Positions 7,650 through 18,940 of a DNA stretch of 31,330 nucleotides are shown one piece after another. The notes under the pieces were generated by a model. It saw nothing but the letters and a program-made list of their open reading frames with translations. It ran no database searches and was not told where the DNA came from. A program made the translations under genes and the position numbers. The stretch's first letter is position 1, and each line of letters begins with the position of its first letter. Source of the DNA: Welwitschia mirabilis (Eukaryota > Gnetophyta > Gnetopsida > Welwitschiales); contig JBOZIK010000001.1 of assembly GCA_051453625.1 (NCBI GenBank), positions 168,062,001 through 168,093,330 of the forward strand. Reading direction: 5' to 3'.

Positions 7650-9345
7650 AAACTAATAAAGTTGTGATGCTTTTCAAAAAAGGGGCATAAAACAAACTTG
7701 ATCAACTACAAACTTATTCTTATTAGCAACATCTTTGCTAAATTGTTATTCACCATTTTAGAAGAGAACTTTGGTGAATAGGAAAAAGATAACAATAAGG
7801 TAAGAGCTATGTCTAAGTAATATTTCAATAGAAACACTCATCACTAATCATTCAATTATTCTTAGAGATTGCATTGATTCTACAAAGGGACCCAAGAGAA
7901 AATTTTCATTTGCTTTATGGATCTTTCCAAAGCATATGACTCTGTTATATGAAGCTTGAGACTTCTCTGAATCTAATTGCACCAATTCAAGACTTGTATG
8001 AAGAGGACATTATTGAAATTAAAGATAATAAGTAATAGAATTTTGGCATTTAGAGTAAAGAATGATTGTCCACTTTCTCCTACTTTATTTGATATTTTCA
8101 GATCAATTAGAAAAGTGACTACAAAAAATGACCATAGAACATTTGGATGAAATAGGCATTTTACTATCAATCTCATCGTCGTTGCTGATGATGCAACCTT
8201 AATACTCACATCGAAAAAAAAGAATGCAACACATGCTACAAGTATTATATGATTTTGCATAACTAATGGTATGAAGATAAACGTCGGAAAAACCAAGATT
8301 CTATAGAAATACTATTAATAAGTTTTGACTCTTTAAAAAACCATTTGAAATAGTAACTTCTCATACTATTTGCATCTTCATTGCTCCCACAATTACAAGT
8401 GGGACAAATGTGTCCAGGAAAGAATTGTCATAGGAAGAAAAGTTATATAAGAACTATAAGATAAATGCAAAAAAGATAAGAGATGTCAATTTGAAAAGCA
8501 AGGAAACAATTGTATCAAACAATTGTTATGTTTATAATAATAGTTATAGTGTTGGAACCAAGCTTGGCAAAAACAAATGGTGGAACCAACTTGAAATAGT
8601 CTAAAAGAATTTTCTGTACTTCTGATTTCAAGTTTAAGGTAGAGACCCATGATTGTATTCTAATATTGAAATAAAACATGCTTGCATGGAAAGATGAAGT
8701 AATTTGTTAGTTGATTGCTAATGTGTTGAGGATAAAGAATATACTAGTTATGAAATTTCCAAATGCAGTCTTGAAAGTTGCCTAGGTAAGATGATGGCCC
8801 TATTAGGGAAAAGAATAGCTCAAATGATGAAACATTAAGTTGAAGGATTTATAGAGTGGGGCAAATAACATTTGTTACGTGATTAAAAGTAAAGTGCTTT
8901 AGAAGCATTGGCCAAACATAAAGGGAAAAATCTTTTTTCATCTTGAATAGATTTGTGGAGAAAACCTTTCCAAGATTTACATTACTTAAGTGTCAACATT
9001 CCAACTAGGATAAGAGGGCTAATTAGCGAGGTCTAAATGAGTTCTCATCACTTTTGAATAGAAACAATCAGAAGGTTTAACATTCCGTAGGAATATCGCA
9101 CTTGTATACTTTGGTTGCTAGGAGTCATTGAAGATGAAAAACATATTTTCTTATTAATTGTCTTTCTAATTTTCTAATATGTAAATTGGTAATTGAAGTG
9201 TGCACATTGTGTGATATGTTACAATTACCTTTTGTCACTCTAGGGTATTTTAGTGAAATGTAGATTAATCTAGTCCAACAAGTCCTATGACTCTTTTTTG
9301 GAGGTAATAAAATATCAATTTCAATTTTATTATTGATTTTTTTAT
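7650..9345 (+). pseudogene. LINE reverse-transcriptase (ORF2) remnant
   Basis: The motifs come in non-LTR RT order. FKKGA near 7674 corresponds to the F-K-K-G-D start. FMDLSKAYDSV at 7914-7946 corresponds to the first catalytic Asp and K-A-F/Y-D. CPLSPTLFDIF at 8067-8099 follows. VADDAT at 8181-8198 is the A-D-D active site, and GMKINVGKTKIL at 8269-8304 is the G-x-x-(I/V)-N-x-x-K-T-K motif. The tail at 9004-9165 reads TRIRGLISEV, then SSHHF, RFNIP, EYRTC and GVIEDEKHIFLL. This corresponds to the cysteine/histidine C-terminal segment of LINEs with R-x-x-S-H-x-L-x-I-E and V-E-D-E-x-H-F motifs. RT copies the element RNA at the target site. Catalytic Asp codons survive, but stops and frameshifts occur throughout. 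The clade is not settled: the tail differs from the usual zf-RVT of plant L1 elements. Confidence 0.75.
8178..8198 (+). other. RT active-site A-D-D motif
   Basis: The codons for Val-Val-Ala-Asp-Asp-Ala-Thr (gct gat gat at 8184-8192) sit where LINE RTs have F/Y-A-D-D. Both catalytic Asp codons are intact. Confidence 0.75.
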
Positions 9346-9677
9346 TCATTTCATCACTACCTACATAAGAAAATTATTGTCTTCTAGCTATCAAAGCTGA
9401 ACCATAGTTAATAGATTTTAGTGTTTTAGACAAAATTTTGGTACCTATTAGAATAACTAGAATTAATATACCAAAATGCAAGAACTTTATTATTTCCACT
9501 TAAATCATAATCTAGAGTTCCTTTACAAGAAAGAGCTTTTTCAAATTGAAATTATGATATGTAAGATCATCATTCATATCACTAGAATTATCTTATGCCT
9601 TTGGTTCATCATTAAAATCACCTAATTTCTACTTCTTAAGCTACTTTTAGTTTCAAGCTCATCTCATAGAATTTGCA
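9346..9677. other. Spacer between two convergent LINE remnants
   Basis: AT-rich with no motif. An oligo-T run at 9678-9688, and T-rich DNA at 9751-9774, could be the poly(A) tail of the minus-strand LINE seen from the + strand. Confidence 0.4.
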
Positions 9678-11080
9678 TTTTTTTTTTTGGACTATTTTAT
9701 TCCAATCTTTGGAAACCTTTCATTGAAAATACTTATTACATAGCATCATCCTTTATTTTTATTTTTATTTTTTTAACCATCTTTTTCATCATCTCCTCCA
9801 TCATCTTTGGCATTATGTACAATTATTTTAAGGATTGAAAATTCTTTCCAAAATGGTTAATGGTATAGATGGATGTCTTTTAGGAGTTCAGTAAGGCATA
9901 AATGTTATAACCAATTATGTATAAAACTAAAACTGAAATTTTATTATGTCTAGATAGACCTCATGAGTCTGTCAGAACATTCAAGCAATACAAAGTACGT
10001 TACTATCAATATTTCTAGAGTAGATCCTCAAAATAATGTTTCATTGTTACTAGTTATAACATAAATAACTCATATAGAGTTTTGCTCATGATATGCCATT
10101 TGTGCTTAAAAAATTCATTGCCGCAACACTCCTACAAAATATGATGCTCATTCTCTTCTGCGTGTAATTAGAAAAGCCAACATACTTGGTCCTCTAGTTG
10201 AACATTATCACATCTTCTAGTTTCAACTTTAAGATGATAAGATCCCATCTTTGCTCTATTGATTAGATCGCTTATATGTAATAGTAATGTTGTAGACAAT
10301 TACTCCACTTTCTTCTCAAGCTTGCTTCCTTGAATGATTTCATAATAGAACTGAAGTTTCTTTCCTTTTTTTCTCTTAAAGTCATCTTACACTATTGCTT
10401 AATAACTTTTTTTTCCATCATCTTGTGGATTGTTTTAGGCTCTCCAATTATATTATGATTCTAAATTTCCCATTTGGTATCCACAACTTTCCTTCAGCCT
10501 AACATCCCTTTGCTTGAGTGGTTTGTAACATGTCACTTGAAAACTTGATTTTTTTCACTAAGTCTAATCCTTTAACAAAATATTAGAAATTGACATAGAT
10601 GGCATATTGGCCTCTAGCAATAAAATTTCATATTGTACTTGAGTTTTAACTGTAAGTTTACCAACCAAACATTATTTTTGAATTTTCTCTATTTTCTTCT
10701 GTAAATATTTGACAAGCCCTAGGCTTCACACAATGAATTCATATAAAATGCCTGGTTGCACAATCATATGAAATAATTGCTTTCGTGACTCCCATAACCA
10801 AATATTTTCTTTCTTATGTTTGTTGCACATGGCATAAAGAGCCTTCCACTTATTGACAACTCTTTGTAAGAGTAATGTCACAGAGTTTCCACTTGTACTC
10901 CTTGCTATCTTTATAGAGGGAATCCACCATACCAATCAAGTCATAAACAAACTCATTTTTCTTCATTTTCAAATTCTCTACCTTAGTAAGTAGCATTGTG
11001 AAGATGGTTTCATTCGTTTTACTATTCCTTGCCTTACTAATCATTATGGAAATTCTTGGCATAACTGACAATAGTACTAC
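9678..11080 (-). pseudogene. LINE ORF2 C-terminal remnant (- strand)
   Basis: Reading the - strand from high to low coordinates, NEFVYDLIGMVDSLYKD and EYKWKLCD (about 10970-10880) are followed after a frame change by VVNKWKALYAMCNK, WLWESRKQLFHMIVQPGILYE (about 10855-10730), IEKIQK (near 10690), a segment with YEILLLEA, then KMGSYHLKVETRR (about 10245) and HAEENEHHIL (about 10155). This order matches the LINE C-terminal half: the Y-L-G segment, the W-K-A-x-Y-A helix, L-F-x-x-x-V-x-P-x-x-L-Y-G-x-E-V-W, then the S-H-x-L-x-x-E-T-x-R and E-x-E-H-H motifs. It resembles the tail of the + strand LINE at 8995-9165, so both probably belong to one family. No RT core is recognisable at higher coordinates. 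Stops are frequent. Confidence 0.7.
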
Positions 11081-11949
11081 TAGTCTTGCTTGGGCATCCA
11101 ATAATTTATCTTCATTTATAATTGGTTCTTAGAAAAACACCCTACCATTTTATAGGATTGCAAAACTAGGGCAATTCTATCCTTTTATATGGAATAGCTA
11201 TCAACCCCTTTAGAAGTCTTTGAATTATGTGCTTTTAAGAAGCCCACACTTCTCCCACGCATGTTCGTAAACATGGTATTCGATTGATTAGAATTATTGG
11301 CATTATTGTTTTTATTGTTCCTAAGAGGCATGGTGTTCTTTTCATTCTGAACATAAAAGAATCCTCAAAATTAATATAGGTATTCTGTAGCATGTACACC
11401 CAAGCTAGATTCTTGATCTAATAGATAAATATTCTTGACTTCTTATACAATAGCCTTTAATATCATGCAAAGGTTTCTTTGGGATTTCAAAGAAAGTACA
11501 ATGAAACAAATTTCATAGGTTTTAGAAAATGTGATAATCAGTCGATTTAACTAAAAGATAAATTTTATTTATGAATTTCTAGAGGGTGTATCAAACCCCA
11601 AATAGTAATTTGATATTAACCTTCAAAAGCATCTAAAATACATAGTGCATACAAGATTGAAAATCCTTAACAAGGTTTTAGGGATAGTGCAACTTAAAAA
11701 TTCCCATAACCAATAATACCTGACGATAACTCACTCTTTGAAAGTGATAAAAAAGGTCTAAGCATCGTTTGTTGCATGATTCTTAAGTCATATAAAATCA
11801 CTGTAGTCGTCTTTTGCTAGTTGTAAGTTGTGTCAGGGCAGGCATGGAAGTCTAAACAAAAGGAATATATTACAAAACAATCAGATTCTAACAAGGCACT
11901 GTGAAATTGAGCAAAGCCCATTTAATCATCGCTCTAAGAGCTAGAGGAG
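11081..11949. other. No recognisable gene
   Basis: AT-rich. On the - strand an Asn-rich piece (RNNKNNNANNSNQSN, near 11300) is visible but gives no family. It could be upstream LINE sequence or low complexity. Confidence 0.35.
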
Positions 11950-12400
11950 ACAATTAACATCCAACTCAATTTTTGCTACCTGAGTGAGTTCTAAAAAGTC
12001 GTACTTTACAAAATAGAATCATTAAATCTTAAATCTAGAAAAATAGATTCATCAATTCTTTGAAAAATATGATTGCATTGAGGTTTTAAGTATGTGAAGA
12101 ATGAAAGGCCTAAAACACTTCCAAAGAAATAAACATTGCCTTGAAATATTTGGTAGATCTTCCAAAAGGATATGCTTCTAGCTTGAATGAAATCATTCGA
12201 AGGATATAAGAATCCATGTTAAAGCGTTTTTTGAGCCATAAAGTAAACAATGAATCAATGTCAGAAATTATCTTCATTATTACAAAAAGGGCAAGTAGAG
12301 CTACAAATCCTATATGGAGAAGCCTCTTACCAATATGTAGATCTTGATAAAAAAAGATACAATGAAAAATGTTGTTTGTTTTGGTGATTTAAGCTCTTAA
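11950..12400 (-). pseudogene. LINE tail fragment with zf-RVT-like motif
   Basis: On the - strand, ASPYRICSSTCPFCNNEDNF is followed by stop, His, stop and FIVYFMAQK (about 12320-12230). The pattern C-P-x-C-x(3-5)-E-x-x-x-H followed by a short helix ending A-x-x-x-W is the zinc-binding region found after RT in plant L1-type LINEs (zf-RVT). A later piece, QCNHIFQRIDESI (about 12076-12038), resembles the R-N-N-x-I-F end of that region. It differs from the tails of the two neighbouring LINEs, so it comes from another family. RT is not visible upstream. Confidence 0.45.
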
Positions 12401-13008
12401 CATCCATCAATTCTGAGAGTCTAATATATGCCATGATTTATCACAACAATTCTTAATGGACGTGTCCAAGAAGCATATCATAAGATTCTTTTTCTCTTTT
12501 CCTTTTCCTTTCCCCTCCTTCTCTCTCTCTATTTTTGAGTTATCTCCTTGCACTATATTGAGTCTAGACATAAAATATAATTGGCTTAAACATGAACTAC
12601 ATTGCAAATTTGAGAAATAAAGTTTACTAGAGACAAATTTTATAGTATTTGAGCTTTCATAGAGGTGCCCTAAGGTTTGTTATAAAATCCATTGATTATT
12701 CAAGCAAAGACATTAAAGAAAGACCACACCCCTATTAAACCAACAAGCTACCAACTAAGGTCTCAAAGAAGCAATTGAAATACATTTTGATGATAATCAC
12801 CATGGAAGTACATCCTACAACAAAGAACAATTGCTCCAAATAACCTTTTTATGAATAATTTTCCATGCATTCTAACTATTTAAGACAACAAATCCTTGAA
12901 TCTTGACATTCATTGGATACATAAACCAATTAATAGGATGGATATATAATTTATGGATCTCTTACTCAAACAATTCACTTTCTGAAGTCTTCAATATGGA
13001 AACTCAAA

Positions 13009-13080
13009 ATGTAATGAATTAAATGACTGTATGTATGAGATAAATGATCATGATGACTTTTCACAATTAATTCATTACAT
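13009..13080. repeat. Perfect 14-bp inverted repeat with 44-bp spacer
   Basis: atgtaatgaattaa at 13009-13022 is exactly complementary to ttaattcattacat at 13067-13080. It could be a hairpin or the ends of a tiny MITE-like insertion. No flanking target duplication was verified. Confidence 0.6.
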
Positions 13081-13611
13081 GATAATACAAAGTTACTTAT
13101 TTTAACTAAATCCACAAAAGTACTAAATGACATGGACGAAGAAAGATTTTCAATATCGCATCATGGGATTATACATGAAATAGCGTTAGTTATCTTGTTA
13201 AGGATTCTTTAGTTTAACACTTAGATAGTGAAATGTTGAGGAATATTTTTTATGAATAGCAAGGAATCCTTAAGTACTTAACTAGCTCAGAAAAGACCAA
13301 TCTTCCTTCACAAAATATGTGACATGGAATTTTGAGGGAGATTTTGTGGTTGGATTCATGGAACAATCTTACCTTATAAGTTAATTGTCACAAAAAATTT
13401 TGAAAGAAAATCCCAAGGAATGAAAGTTTTAAAAGTAAGAACTAAAACAAATAAAAACCTTATTGTCTCTAGTTTCTTAACATAATAGAAAGAGACTATC
13501 ATGTTATGTGTTAATATAAAGAGATTGAAAATAAAGCTTGACACAATTAATTAACATTGTGATAGTGAACAATAGAAGTAGTTTAAAAAAAAATAGACAG
13601 ACAAACAAACA

Positions 13612-13644
<33 letters not shown>

Positions 13645-13646
13645 AG
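13612..13646. repeat. (GA)n microsatellite
   Basis: Interrupted GA dinucleotide run of about 35 bp. Confidence 0.9.
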
Positions 13647-15379
13647 GAAACGAAGTTCTCCTATGCTTTTACATTACTGTCTTGTGTTTTGAATGAGCTT
13701 GATAACAAATAAGAATTTTAAGAAATGAGTTTTTGTCCCTTTTTTATGTGGTTAATTATTGCTTATGCACAGAGATCGTATATATGAGTGTGAAAGATTA
13801 TTGACTTATTAGTTTAAGCAAACTCATTGCAAGTTAACAACACTAATTTTAACGGCTTCTATGATAATAGAGAATTGCAATATCATGGTATGATTGTGTA
13901 GAGTTACAAGATCATTTTAAGATACAATAATGGAAAAAAACTACTGAATGGCAAGTTTAGTAGCAAATATTAGTCTCTTAAATAATGATTGTAACATAAA
14001 ATAGTACACAAACTTGATATGTTATTCTTTTATTTTGCCACAACTCTATAACAAAGGAAAATATAATGCCTCTTAGTAAAAAGATATAATTAACTCTACT
14101 AAAAAGTCATTTTAGAGTAACTTTTAGTAAATAACAACAATTATATTATGTATACCTTAAACAACAATATTCTTATATTTTTATGATCCAATTCTTTATG
14201 ACAAATTTCTAAACCTTCATCACTTTACTATGAAATAAACATTTTTCCTCCCTTGCTATCTTATTTCACTTGTATATTTAGATATGTATTGTTAAAAAAA
14301 ATTACTAATAAGAGCATTTTCTTTTTTGTAACAAAATATAAAGAATAAAAAATATCAAGTAAACATAAAATGTGGTCAACAAATTCTTTCTTTTTTGAAA
14401 GTAAAGAAAGAATCTATGATGAAAGTAAATAGATAAGTTTTTATGTTTGCAAGAGTTCCTTATAACGTTTAGAACCTCATGATTTTCCACTAGTACTCTA
14501 CTCTTTAATTCCATAGATATTATCATTTTTTTCCAGAATAAGTTATCAGTAACTTTCAAAGGTATTTATCTTTTTCTACAATTCTACCTCCAATACCTAT
14601 AAATAATATTTTTAGGAGGTTTGATACATTAATTTGATATTTTATGCTTATCACTAGGCTTGCTTTGTTTTGTTTCTTCACACCAGGAAACATTAAATGT
14701 ACTAAACAAGCATTTCAACTAATGCATGCAATTACTCTATTGGCATTGTGTACATTAAGTATAACGTGATAGTTCTTGCAAAACTCTAATACAAGTAAAG
14801 GGTGTATCCATGACCTATATATTTACAGGATTCAACATACCAAGCTTCAAATATTGATATGTTAATTTCTCAAATTAAAAAACCTAGTCGAAGAGCTAAA
14901 GGATTTTGTCATCTATAATGTGTATCATGGCTGTATTTATTTTAGAGTTCCTAGAATTTATTTCTCAAAGATTTTACAATATATTCTATGGGAGTCATAG
15001 GTCAGAGGATGGTCGCGAGTGATTTAAACACTGATATAGCTACGTATGTTAGAATAATCTAAATGAGAAACCATGATGACAAAAATGCATTAATAGAATG
15101 ATTTTGAGAGGAAAGTAGAGTACATAGACAAGACAGTTGAAATTTCATTCTGATGACTGCCAAGGGAAGAAAGTTATACATCAAGACTAAGTGAAGGTGG
15201 TGAAACTTAGGAGATCAGGATCGGTGAAATTCTTCCCCTTAAAAACATGCTTGCTACAAAGAACTCTGGCTGCATTCTCCTTACCTTAAGAAGTGTCTTC
15301 TAAGGGTCAACACTACCTGAAATCTCCTATGAGATGGTGTTAAGAGACGAGCAGAATTCTTGTCAAAAACCGCTGTGAA

Positions 15380-15640
15380 CGTTAAACATGTATAATTTTG
15401 AATTGATCTGAGTAGAACAATCTTCTGATAGATAGGTAAGCTTTACCCTTGGCATCTAAGAAATAGTCCCAATGGATATCTTCACAAAGCCTCTTCACCT
15501 TTCTTATGCTCACTTATTTTCATGGGAATTTTCATAGGATTGAATGGTTTCCTCTGACATTCCCAAACCCCTTGTAAGCTTGTACTCAGAAGCCTTAAAC
15601 AACTTTCTACTAGAGGTCAAAGGAACACAGCAAAAGAGGA
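15380..15640 (-). other. Unidentified coding-like segment on the - strand
   Basis: Read on the - strand, the frame from about 15640 to 15515 gives SRKLFKASEYKLTRGLGM, then SEETIQSYENSHENK and a stop. Its residue mix looks more like a protein terminus than the surrounding DNA does, and upstream lies a pyrimidine-rich stretch ending ctctag that could be an intron acceptor. I do not recognise a family. It may be an exon remnant of a host gene or of a mobile element; chance remains possible. Confidence 0.25.
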
Positions 15641-15659
15641 GGGACTGTGCGCGAGAGGG

Positions 15660-15716
15660 AGAGAGGGGGGGGGGGGGGGGGGGGGGGAANNNNNNNNNNA
15701 GAGAGAGAGAGAGAGG
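15660..15716. repeat. Poly-G run, 10-N gap and (GA)n microsatellite
   Basis: A run of 23 G (15665-15687) is followed by two A, a 10-N gap (15690-15699) and a GA repeat (15700-15715). The exact length is unreliable because such runs are hard to sequence. Confidence 0.95.
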
Positions 15717-15959
15717 ACAAAAGTTTGAAAACAACAATATTGAAATGAAGTTTTATAGGGAAAGAGAATATCCACAGAGTGACAACCCTAAAGTAGCTAG
15801 AGTTACTGAGTAGTTAGCTGACATTAAAAATTCAAAAGTTACTTTTGAGAAAACAAACTTCAATTTTGAAATCCAATGAATCATAAAATTTAATATAATA
15901 ACAAAAGGATACTGCAAAATCTATAGATTTGATTGACTGCATTCTCTGTTTGGACATGA

Positions 15960-16460
15960 CTAAGTTTGAATTCATGGAACTACTTAATTGAGGTGATTGA
16001 ATTTTATCTAGTCAACCCTACCACTCAAACAATTTATGATTCAAGCGAGTGCATCTTCTATCTGGTTAAATTGACAATGTTCAGCCAACAAGGATCTTGG
16101 ATCTCGGTTGCCAGTTTTCATCTAGCCAGCTGCTCAGCAAGCAAAGGGCAAGTTAGGGACTAGAGATTTGCAAAGTTGTGAATCAGTCAGCATGTAAAGA
16201 AGTTGTAAAGATATCTGAATCATTTAGTGTCTCTGATCCATACCAATTCATCATAAAAGTTACCTGTAGCAATATACTGGGCTTTGACAATAGGTAATAA
16301 AATGTTTTGCTTTTTGCTCAACCAAGATAGAAACCAATTTCCAAGAAAATAACTTCAATAGTGCTTTTTCTATCATATTTTCTTCCAGGCCAATCTGTGT
16401 CTATTTAAACTGTGATAACAGAATATTTATCATATGAGTACCAAAATCCTGGTTGTATGA
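15960..16460 (-). pseudogene. Copia RNase H / 3' pol remnant (- strand)
   Basis: On the - strand, GFWYSYDKYSVITV, stop, IDTDWPGRKYDRKST (about 16460-16375) matches the copia RNase H start: W-Y, then D-x-D-W-A-G and D-R-K-S-T. After a frameshift, KAQYIATGNFYDELVWIRD (about 16305-16240) matches the A-E-Y-I-A-x-x-x-x-x-x-x-x-W segment. The pieces near 16090-15990 could be the end of RNase H before the domain that targets the 3' tract. RNase H removes the RNA template during reverse transcription. The RT part expected at higher coordinates is not recognisable and no polypurine tract or LTR is obvious below 15960, so this is a fragment. Stops and frame changes make it non-functional. Confidence 0.7.
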
Positions 16461-17070
16461 TCTTTAGATCATAGCTCACTTTAACACTTGATAGATTGTA
16501 TGACTTGTTATTTTCCATTTGACGGGTGTGCTGTAGATGCCAGAGCTCAGATTCTTCTTCAAACCAAAAGTGAATGACCAGAAGATTACATAATTCGAGT
16601 GGTCTTCTAACCACATGTTTTAAAAACGAAAAAAAAGTTCATTTACAGATGGCTGTCATAAGAAGCACCATCTATCCAAAATGCAGGGAAAATGGAAGAC
16701 GCCAAGAGAGTCCATCACAAGCCATTTCTGCAATGACAATATTACAATGCATTCTGATTTTCGAAGCACATTTGTTTTCAGTTTTCACTATTAGCAAATA
16801 ACTAGTTTGATACTTCCAATAGCCTTTTGTACAATGCCTTAAGGTTTTTGTTGCACCCAGAATAAATAAAATGAAATTATGTTAATTTTGTACTATATGT
16901 CTCTCCTCTCCTTATTTAAGACAAAATTTTCTGTTCCATCATTCGTCTTCAGTAATTGTCCATCTATTGGTACCAAGTGTGGAATGCCATCAATAACCTG
17001 ACAGAATGGATAGAAGTGAATGACATGCTAAACCATTTAAAAGCCTATTAATGTACTATGATGGATAAGC

Positions 17071-17109
<39 letters not shown>

Positions 17110-18189
17110 TTGACTAAAATTGGCAGATACAAGCAAAAGAAAGTGTAAGCAGACAAGCACAGTAACCTTACTGCAGAAGCAACCAACAAAAGTTTTGAAA
17201 AAAAATAGTAAACATAAGAAATGGTCTGGCAGCATGCCCCTTTATTGATGGAGCAAATATATCAAAATACAAATCAAAGCAATGGCAATTTTATTGTCAA
17301 AGATCTAACAGTGAGAGTATTTCAATTTCATCAACTAATGTTAAATGGAAACATAAACAACCATATAATGGGTAAAAGTTGCACTGTTGTTATCCATCTC
17401 TTGAATATCCATTCACTACATTTCATTATTGCAATAAGCTTGCATTTGCTCTTGGTACTGTAAATTTAACTGGAAATATTCCTCCTTGGCATTGACGTTT
17501 CAAAGAAGTTCTATGTAAAACATATCATCCTTGTTCACTTTCCAATAATCCTTTTGTGTAAACCATATTTTGCTATATTAGGTAGTTTTATAAGTGATGA
17601 ACTTTTCTCTTTATGTAATAAGTCCAACATCAAAATTGTGCTCCCGTAATCACGAAGCATGCTTGCAAACTCACCCCAAGTCAGATAAGCACATTTGCCC
17701 CCATAGCACTACAATCTATAAGAAAATCTTCCAAACTCTTAAGCCTTGACATAGCCTATCAACTATCTCAACCTCATAATCAATTTCTTCTAGCACTTAA
17801 AAATCAAAGAGGCAGATAACTCTGTTTGACTGATCATACTGCATTGAAAAGCAGATCTTAAAGTTCAAAATTCTCCTAAATCAAACACAAGTATAGACTC
17901 AAGAGATTATCAAAATGGAACAAGACTGTTTGATGGGAATTTTGCTATTGAGTCTGCTTGGATAAATGAAGTTCATGTCACAGAAAGGGCTTCGGTCAGT
18001 CTTTTACTCCAGATACCTGTGGACTTGTAACAATGCTTGAATTATTTATGAATTTCTCCACCAAACTCATGCTCTTTTTCATTGAAATGGAATATAGTAC
18101 CATAGCCTATGAGAATGTGGATGTTAACATTCAAAGATACCTCTTATTTCCCATTTTCTATTTATTGCCAAACGCTGTGATCTAACAGA
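16461..18189. other. No recognisable gene; (AT)n microsatellite at 17071-17107
   Basis: AT-rich with short random frames (for example 16574-16801 and 17221-17463, + strand). RT sequence of the copia fragment would be expected at 16460-17200 on the - strand, but no motif can be read. Confidence 0.4.
17071..17107. repeat. (AT)n microsatellite
   Basis: About 37 bp of alternating A and T with one G interruption near each end. Confidence 0.95.
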
Positions 18190-18259
18190 AGTGCTGAAGT
18201 ACAATGTTGTTGGATGCAATATGTAGTGCTAAAGTACACTGTTGTTGGATGCAATATGT
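18190..18259 (+). repeat. 35-bp tandem duplication
   Basis: Copies at 18190-18224 and 18225-18259 differ at two positions (gctgaag/gctaaag and acaatg/acactg). Both contain gttgttggatgcaatatgt. Confidence 0.95.
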
Positions 18260-18540
18260 TGTAAGTTTTCTCCATACGGATATATTTAATAAGGAATCCT
18301 GCTTTTTCTTGTTACTCATTTTCTTCAAGTTATCTAAGCATGTGTCTTGTGCATCCCTTAATTCTTGTAGCTAATAGGACATGTGTGATTTGTATTTGGC
18401 TCAACTTTTGTTGTTTTCGTTTCCTAATTTGCTTCTATTAGAGAAAGTTTTAGTTTGTTCATGATGAGAGCATTCAGTCATCTCCAAAAGTCTTTTCTCT
18501 AAATTCATGAAGTTCACGCCTTTCAAAACTTGATTGATCC
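18260..18540. other. No recognisable gene
   Basis: AT-rich, ending at the next gap. Confidence 0.4.
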
Positions 18541-18693
18541 NNNNNNNNNNNNNNNNNNNNNNNNNNNNNNNNNNNNNNNNNNNNNNNNNNNNNNNNNNNN
18601 NNNNNNNNNNNNNNNNNNNNNNNNNNNNNNNNNNNNNNNNNNNNNNNNNNNNNNNNNNNNNNNNNNNNNNNNNNNNNNNNNNNNNNNNNNNNN
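18541..18693. other. Assembly gap (153 N)
   Basis: The right flank is pyrimidine-rich (tctcccccctcctctttttc), which may explain the break in assembly. Confidence 0.99.
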
Positions 18694-18740
18694 TCTCCCC
18701 CCTCCTCTTTTTCCCCCCAATTCCAAAACCCTTCAGTTTT

Positions 18741-18940
18741 AGTCTTCACTGGAGACAATTTAAATGTATGGATGATTAGAATGAAGACATTGCTCAAATA
18801 ATAGAAATTATGGCAAAAAGAAGAATAAGATGCATCTGAGACAGATGAACAATACAATGCTCCTCAGATAAGATATGAAAGATTACTTGAACAAAAATCA
18901 AGTAAAGCATAATAGAGCTTCGGTTTTTATTCAACAAGGC
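18741..18940 (+). repeat. 200-bp direct repeat, copy 1
   Basis: It recurs at 19249-19448 (offset 508). Shared landmarks are agtcttcactggag, aagacattgctcaaataatag, gcaaaaagaagaataagatg, gagacagatgaaca and gcttcggtttttattcaaca. By eye it is 80-85% identical, so the duplication is not recent. I cannot assign it to a known element. Confidence 0.9.

Larger units (their letters stand above)
12401..15379. other. Gene-poor AT-rich region
   Basis: No gene or element domain is recognised on either strand. Contents that can be named are a (GA)n microsatellite (13612-13646) and a 14-bp inverted repeat (13009-13080). Open frames here (such as 12407-12607 and 14305-14559 on the - strand) are short and of low complexity or random composition. 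Confidence 0.5.

Noticed and set aside
10850-11101. Copia gag (UBN2-like) fragment on the - strand
   Set aside because: The phrase with ENLKMKKNEFVYDLIGMVDSL resembles gag at first sight, but the continuing sequence (KWKALYAM, LFHMIVQPGILYE, IEKIQK) fits the LINE C-terminal half far better.
16574-16801. 75-codon + strand frame
   Set aside because: No domain, and it partly overlaps the antisense of the upstream copia region; composition is random.
18474-18857. 127-codon minus-strand frame next to the gap
   Set aside because: About 50 codons are N, and the rest is a frame of the 200-bp repeat without a domain.
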